In this document: piece after piece, positions 5,439 to 7,800 of the stretch
How the letters are laid out: the number at the start of each line of letters is the position of its first letter
Position numbering within the stretch: the first letter of the stretch is position 1
Origin: DASYYE01 sp035946955
GTDB lineage: Bacteria; Actinomycetota; Actinomycetes; Streptosporangiales; Streptosporangiaceae
Assembly: GCA_035946955.1 (NCBI GenBank)
Contig: DASYYE010000558.1
Location: forward strand, 1-7,800
Reading direction: 5' to 3'
Length of the DNA: 7,800 nt
Notes under the pieces: model-generated
Seen by the model: the letters and a program-made list of their open reading frames with translations, nothing else
What the model was told of the DNA's origin: nothing
Databases searched by the model: none
Translations under genes and position numbers: made by a program

Positions 5439-6131
5439 CGCAGCACAGCTACGGGCTGTGTGTAAGTGCACGGCGGCGGAGGTCCGTGACGGGACCCCGA
5501 AGAGGGGGAGACAAGGCGCCAGGCCGTGGACCTTCACCGGGACAGTCCTGGCTGCCTCCCAGTCGGGCCTGGTCAGGCGGAGGCGACGGGCGCAGGCGGC
5601 GCGGCCGCGGACGACATGGCGTTCGATGCCGTCGTCGCGGTACCCCAGACGGCGCGACACTCCCAGGGACGCCCGGTTGTGCTCGAACGCCGCGGACACG
5701 GCATGCTGCGCCCCAAGCCCCGCGAAGGCCAGGTGCAACACGGCCGCGCGCATCTGCGTCCCGGTTCCTTGTCCCTGGTGGGCCAGGCCGAGCCAGGAGC
5801 CCGTGCTCACCTCACGCAGTACAGCGAACTGGCGGCCGCCGATGCTCTGCACGCCGACCACGACGTTGTCGCGCACGACGGCGAACTCCAGTGTCCAGTT
5901 GTCCGGCTGCCACGACCCCCAGCGGGCCCAGTGGTACTGCAGCGTGTTACGCCCTCGCTCCTCGGGTGAGGCATCGGTCCACGCGGCGGTGAACGGCTGC
6001 ACGTCCGGCCGGTGCACACCCGCCGCGGCCAGGTCGGCCAGTGCGTCCAGGTCGGCATGGGTCGGCCAGCGCAGCTCCAGCGACGGGGTGCGCAGTCGTA
6101 GCTCGGTCAGCGGCCACCGGGACATCCCCAT
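5067..6131 (-). CDS. GNAT-family N-acetyltransferase with run-on C-terminus
   Basis: Residues 1-212 (about 5496-6131) are a complete GNAT acetyltransferase, expected to move an acetyl group from acetyl-CoA to an unknown amine. The family N-terminus WPLTELRLRTPSLELRWPT, the strand GSWLGLAHQGQGTGTQMRAA with its acetyl-CoA pyrophosphate loop (QGQGTG, 119-124), the helix AAFEHNRASLGVSRRLGY and the characteristic end VHGLAPCLPLFG are all present. Homologues of this type normally stop right after that end. Here the frame continues 142 more residues, antisense to the response regulator gene, and this part looks like a shadow frame rather than a domain. Codon 215 is TCA (5487-5489), one base from TGA. 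I chose ATG 6131; ATG 6125 is as good, and neither has a strong ribosome binding site, so translation is probably coupled to the overlapping DUF302 gene. Confidence 0.75.
   Translation of the reverse strand: MGMSRWPLTELRLRTPSLELRWPTHADLDALADLAAAGVHRPDVQPFTAAWTDASPEERGRNTLQYHWARWGSWQPDNWTLEFAVVRDNVVVGVQSIGGRQFAVLREVSTGSWLGLAHQGQGTGTQMRAAVLHLAFAGLGAQHAVSAAFEHNRASLGVSRRLGYRDDGIERHVVRGRAACARRLRLTRPDWEAARTVPVKVHGLAPCLPLFGVPSRTSAAVHLHTARSCAALAAPRRWRGAARLVRPDVQAVLDGVADQLHPVVQLQLGQGVLDVVLHGAVGEHQPFGDLLVRQAGADHAQHLGLTVGQLGRVRCRAGRQPPELAQDQAGQAGGEHGITGRGAAHRVEELGPAR
5444..5460. terminator. Hairpin after macR, possible weak terminator
   Basis: CACAGC-TACGG-GCTGTG forms a perfect 6-bp stem with a 5-base loop, beginning six bases after the response regulator stop. 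There is no T-tract on either strand, as is common for actinobacterial terminators. A second small hairpin (GGTCC-GTGACG-GGACC, 5481-5496) lies beside the expected end of the convergent GNAT gene, so the 5440-5496 interval may stop transcription from both sides. Confidence 0.4.
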
Positions 6132-6618
6132 AGCCGCGATTATGCGGCGGCCCTCCCGGGTAGGGCACCTGATTTTCCGCGCCGCACGAGGTCACAGGCT
6201 CGCCGGTGACCCGGGCGACCAGCTTTCCGGCCGCGTGGAGTGGGGCGACGACGTCCTCGGTGAGGCCGTGCCGGGTGGCCAGCCAGGCCGGGTCGAGGTA
6301 GCTCATCCAGATGGTGCCTGCGTCGTCCTGCCAGACCAGCACCTTCAGGGGCAGGTCGATGGCGGTTAGCGGCGAGGCCACCATGGCGGGCGTGCCGCCG
6401 GCCGGGCTGCCGAAGACCAGGAGCTTGGTGTCGCGCAGGAACAGCCCGGCTTTCTCGGCTTCGCCGCTGTGGTCCACGAGGGTGAACAACGTGGCCCCGG
6501 CCGCATGGATCGCCTCGGTTAGCCGCTGCACCGTGTCGGCGACCGAATACGGGCTGCGCTGCAGGATGCCGTCGGTGGCGTGCGTCCCGGCCGGGGTGGG
6601 GCACTGGGTCTCGTTCAT
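5947..6618 (-). CDS. DUF302-domain protein with frame-shifted or run-on C-terminus
   Basis: A 223-residue protein of which residues about 20-138 form a DUF302 domain: SPYSVADTVQRLTEAI, TLFTLVDHSGEAEKAGL, LRDTKLLVFGSPAGGTPAM, AIDLPLKVLVWQDDAGTIWMSY and PAWLATRHGL. The function of DUF302 is not established; it is a small alpha/beta fold found alone or with redox and membrane proteins. No signal peptide is visible. The start at ATG 6618 is set by GGAGG six bases upstream (6625-6629 on this strand); earlier ATGs at 6672 and 6657 lack this. After residue 140 the sequence turns into Pro/Gly/Arg-rich text and overlaps the first 61 codons of the GNAT gene in another frame for 185 bases. One extra base upstream would place TAA (6140-6142) in frame, just before the GNAT start, so a one-base deletion is plausible. 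Confidence 0.75.
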   Translation of the reverse strand: MNETQCPTPAGTHATDGILQRSPYSVADTVQRLTEAIHAAGATLFTLVDHSGEAEKAGLFLRDTKLLVFGSPAGGTPAMVASPLTAIDLPLKVLVWQDDAGTIWMSYLDPAWLATRHGLTEDVVAPLHAAGKLVARVTGEPVTSCGAENQVPYPGGPPHNRGYGDVPVAADRATTAHPVAGAALADPCRPGRTGRPGRGGCAPAGRAAVHRRVDRCLTRGARA

Positions 6619-6624
6619 CGTCCG

Positions 6625-6629
6625 CCTCC
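6625..6629 (-). promoter_or_regulatory. Shine-Dalgarno fixing the DUF302 start
   Basis: GGAGG on the minus strand, six bases before ATG 6618. It selects this start over the longer alternatives at 6657 and 6672. Confidence 0.75.
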
Positions 6630-6707
6630 GGTCGTTGTTGGTGTATGCCCTCGTCATCTTTCCCGGCGTCACGTGTCAGCATGGTGGGCAATGACGGGGG
6701 TGTCCCA

Positions 6708-6714
6708 GGGGAGG
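6708..6714 (+). promoter_or_regulatory. Shine-Dalgarno in front of an ACG start
   Basis: GGGGAGG, a strong anti-16S match, ends four bases before ACG 6719. No ATG, GTG or TTG stands at the expected distance in the DUF202 frame. Confidence 0.6.
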
Positions 6715-6718
6715 AACG

Positions 6719-7108
6719 ACGGCCAGCCACGACGGTCAGCCCGGCCATGACTACGCTGCAGGCGAACCCGGAGCCGAGCCGGACGCGCGGTTCACGCTCG
6801 CCAATGAGCGCACGTTCCTGGCCTGGAACCGGACCGCTCTCGCGCTGGTGGTGGCCGGCCTCGGGATCGTGCAGCTCCTGCCGCCGTTCCCCGGCGTCCC
6901 GTGGGGCCGTCACGCTCTCGGTGTCCCGCTGATCGTGCTCGGTGCGGTCGTGTCCGGGACCGCGTACTGGGAATGGCGCCGCAGCCAGACCGCTCTGCGG
7001 GTGGGTGGTCCGCTGCCCCGGTCGGTGCTGCCGCGTGTCCTGGCCGGGACCATCACCGGTGTTGCGGCCCTGTCCGCGGCCGTGCTCCTAGTCTCGGCCG
7101 TCCATTAG
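6719..7108 (+). CDS. DUF202 (YidH-like) membrane protein with non-canonical ACG start
   Basis: A 129-residue membrane protein of the DUF202 family, function unknown. The conserved entry DARFTLANERTFLAWNRTALAL (residues 22-43) leads into three hydrophobic helices near 38-56, 68-88 and 106-127. The acidic N-terminus (SHDGQPGHDYAAGEPGAEP) is family-like. The frame has no ATG, GTG or TTG between an upstream TGA (6692-6694) and the essential ERTFLAW motif; the first GTG (6848) lies inside helix 1 and would remove that motif. ACG 6719, four bases after GGGGAGG, is the best start. It differs from ATG by one base and could be a rare functional start, a mutation or a sequence error. Downstream, TAG-CG-GTG couples it to a second DUF202 gene. 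It diverges from the DUF302 gene across about 100 bases. Confidence 0.75.
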   Translation, partial: TASHDGQPGHDYAAGEPGAEPDARFTLANERTFLAWNRTALALVVAGLGIVQLLPPFPGVPWGRHALGVPLIVLGAVVSGTAYWEWRRSQTALRVGGPLPRSVLPRVLAGTITGVAALSAAVLLVSAVH

Positions 7109-7110
7109 CG

Positions 7111-7521
7111 GTGCCCGTGGATCCCTACGGACGGCGACAGGCCGGGCACCCCACGGCATCGTCGAAGCCCTCGGGGCCAGGACCGGGCTTGTCGGATCCT
7201 CCCGACGACCCGGACCTCGACCCCGGCCTGGCGGGGGAGCGGACGAGGATGGCCTGGGTCCGGACCGCGATCGCCTTCGCGGCCGTGGGTGCGGTGATCG
7301 CCAGGAAGGAACTGGTCCCTGGTGCACTCGTGGTGGCCACTTCTCCCCTCGTGGGCGCCCTCGGCCACTACGCGGTCCGTGACCGGCAGACGCAGGCGCG
7401 GTCGAAGCTGCTCCTGCTGGTCACCCTGACCGTCCTGGCCATAGCAACCCTGGCCGTCACCATCGCCCTGGTCGGCGCCAGCCCCACCAGCCTCCGTGAC
7501 CTTCTCCCTCTCCACGGCTAA
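7111..7521 (+). CDS. Second DUF202-type membrane protein
   Basis: A 136-residue protein with a disordered, Pro/Gly/Asp-rich N-terminus of about 35 residues. The short motif DPGLAGERTRMAWVRTAIAF (37-56) corresponds to the DUF202 entry ERTxxAWxRTAxA, and three hydrophobic helices follow near 50-65, 70-89 and 99-122. GTG 7111 is two bases after the stop of the first DUF202 gene, so the pair is probably translationally coupled; GTG 7117 is an alternative, and neither has a good Shine-Dalgarno. The two DUF202 proteins differ considerably in sequence, and tandem unequal DUF202 pairs are frequent in actinomycetes, which suggests a heteromeric membrane complex (inference). The frame opens further upstream, but that part is a shadow of the first gene. 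Confidence 0.75.
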   Translation: MPVDPYGRRQAGHPTASSKPSGPGPGLSDPPDDPDLDPGLAGERTRMAWVRTAIAFAAVGAVIARKELVPGALVVATSPLVGALGHYAVRDRQTQARSKLLLLVTLTVLAIATLAVTIALVGASPTSLRDLLPLHG

Positions 7522-7595
7522 ACCTGTCCACCAGCCCGGCTACCCAGCCAGCCCGGCCGAATCCACCCCAAACGCGTGATCATCGAGGAGTTCGT

Positions 7596-7628
7596 ATGTC
7601 AAAGCCGCTGTTGGCGCGACAGGTCTGA
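7596..7628 (+). CDS. Ten-residue ORF (leader peptide or gene remnant)
   Basis: ATG 7596 is five bases after GAGGAG (7585-7590), an excellent Shine-Dalgarno, and encodes MSKPLLARQV before TGA. It may be a leader peptide for a gene beyond the right edge, or the 5' stub of a gene destroyed by recombination. The peptide matches no leader I recognise. Confidence 0.35.
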   Translation: MSKPLLARQV

Positions 7629-7639
7629 CACGCAAACTT

Positions 7640-7653
7640 GCCCTCAAAAGGGC
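7640..7653. repeat. Small hairpin GCCCT-CAAA-AGGGC
   Basis: A perfect 5-bp stem with a 4-base loop, 11 bases after the stop of the 10-codon ORF. It has no T-tract and may belong to a leader or terminator structure. Confidence 0.4.
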
Positions 7654-7693
7654 CTGCCACTCAAACCGGGCTCCCCAGGGTCAAGCAGTGGCG

Positions 7694-7756
7694 GTTTCCA
7701 TGATCCTGAAGACTTCTCAGTCACCACGACTGAAATTCCTACAGGATCATGGGAAC
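7694..7756. repeat. 63-base nested inverted repeat
   Basis: The outer arms GTTTCCATGATCCTG (7694-7708) and CAGGATCATGGGAAC (7742-7756) pair at 14 of 15 positions plus one G-T wobble. Inside them a second perfect hairpin, TCAGTC-ACCAC-GACTGA (7717-7733), is flanked by unpaired eight-base stretches. The whole could fold as one cruciform or RNA hairpin with an internal loop. It is less GC-rich than its surroundings. Candidates are a transposon end or MITE-like element, a terminator, or part of a downstream attenuator; the sequence alone does not decide. Confidence 0.75.
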
Positions 7757-7800
7757 AACCCACCACCGCGGGAAGCGGGGGCCGCCACCCCGCCGCAGGC

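Larger units (their letters stand above)
7522..7800. other. Non-coding tail with mini-ORF and inverted repeats
   Basis: No gene of normal length is visible after the second DUF202 stop. The region holds two copies of CAGCCCGGC just after the stop (7533-7560), a 10-codon ORF with a strong ribosome binding site, and a cluster of inverted repeats from 7640 to 7756. It could be the leader of a gene beyond the window, or the edge of a mobile element. Confidence 0.5.

Noticed and set aside
6140..6913. 257-residue minus-strand frame spanning the DUF302 gene and the divergent gap
   Set aside because: It overlaps DUF302 in a different frame and has no recognisable domain; the GGAGG-led DUF302 start explains the region.

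Overview
The window is high-GC DNA with the codon bias, dense packing and gene families of an actinomycete (Streptomyces or a related filamentous order). The main clues are a MacS/MacR-type two-component pair, a PadR regulator with its usual RWYPPRWRARYGDE membrane partner, and tandem DUF202 membrane proteins. I cannot name the genus. No rRNA, tRNA, CRISPR array or intact transposase is visible.

Layout. Positions 5-1527 (+) hold a PadR-family regulator and a six-helix membrane protein joined by an ATGA stop/start overlap. Positions 1538-3004 (-) hold an apparent operon, read right to left: a truncated small-peptide gene, two intact small secreted-peptide genes (44 and 42 aa), and a 366-aa protein made almost wholly of TPR repeats. 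Positions 3005-3532 are a roughly 530-base non-coding divergent control region with two MacR-box-like palindromes. Positions 3533-5438 (+) hold a MacS-like histidine kinase and a MacR-like NarL-family response regulator, separated by a gap containing a perfect 16-bp tandem repeat. Positions 5067-6618 (-) hold a DUF302 protein followed by a GNAT acetyltransferase. Both have reading frames that run past the expected domain end, and the GNAT frame runs antisense into the response regulator gene. Positions 6719-7521 (+) hold two coupled DUF202 membrane proteins, the first lacking a normal start codon. Positions 7522-7800 hold a 10-codon ORF with a strong Shine-Dalgarno and a long, nearly perfect inverted repeat.

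The most interesting part is the peptide/TPR operon. The two intact peptides have Sec-type signal sequences, AxA cleavage sites and nearly identical short C-termini sharing LNHCEPLQ. They lie immediately upstream of a TPR protein of about the size of Bacillus Rap proteins. This resembles Rap-Phr (RRNPP-type) peptide signalling, which is classically a Firmicutes system, but the gene order is reversed and the peptide genes are duplicated. The divergent neighbour encodes a NarL-type response regulator, the class to which the Rap target ComA belongs. A TPR protein that acts on the MacR-like regulator and is controlled by exported peptide is therefore a testable but unproven model.
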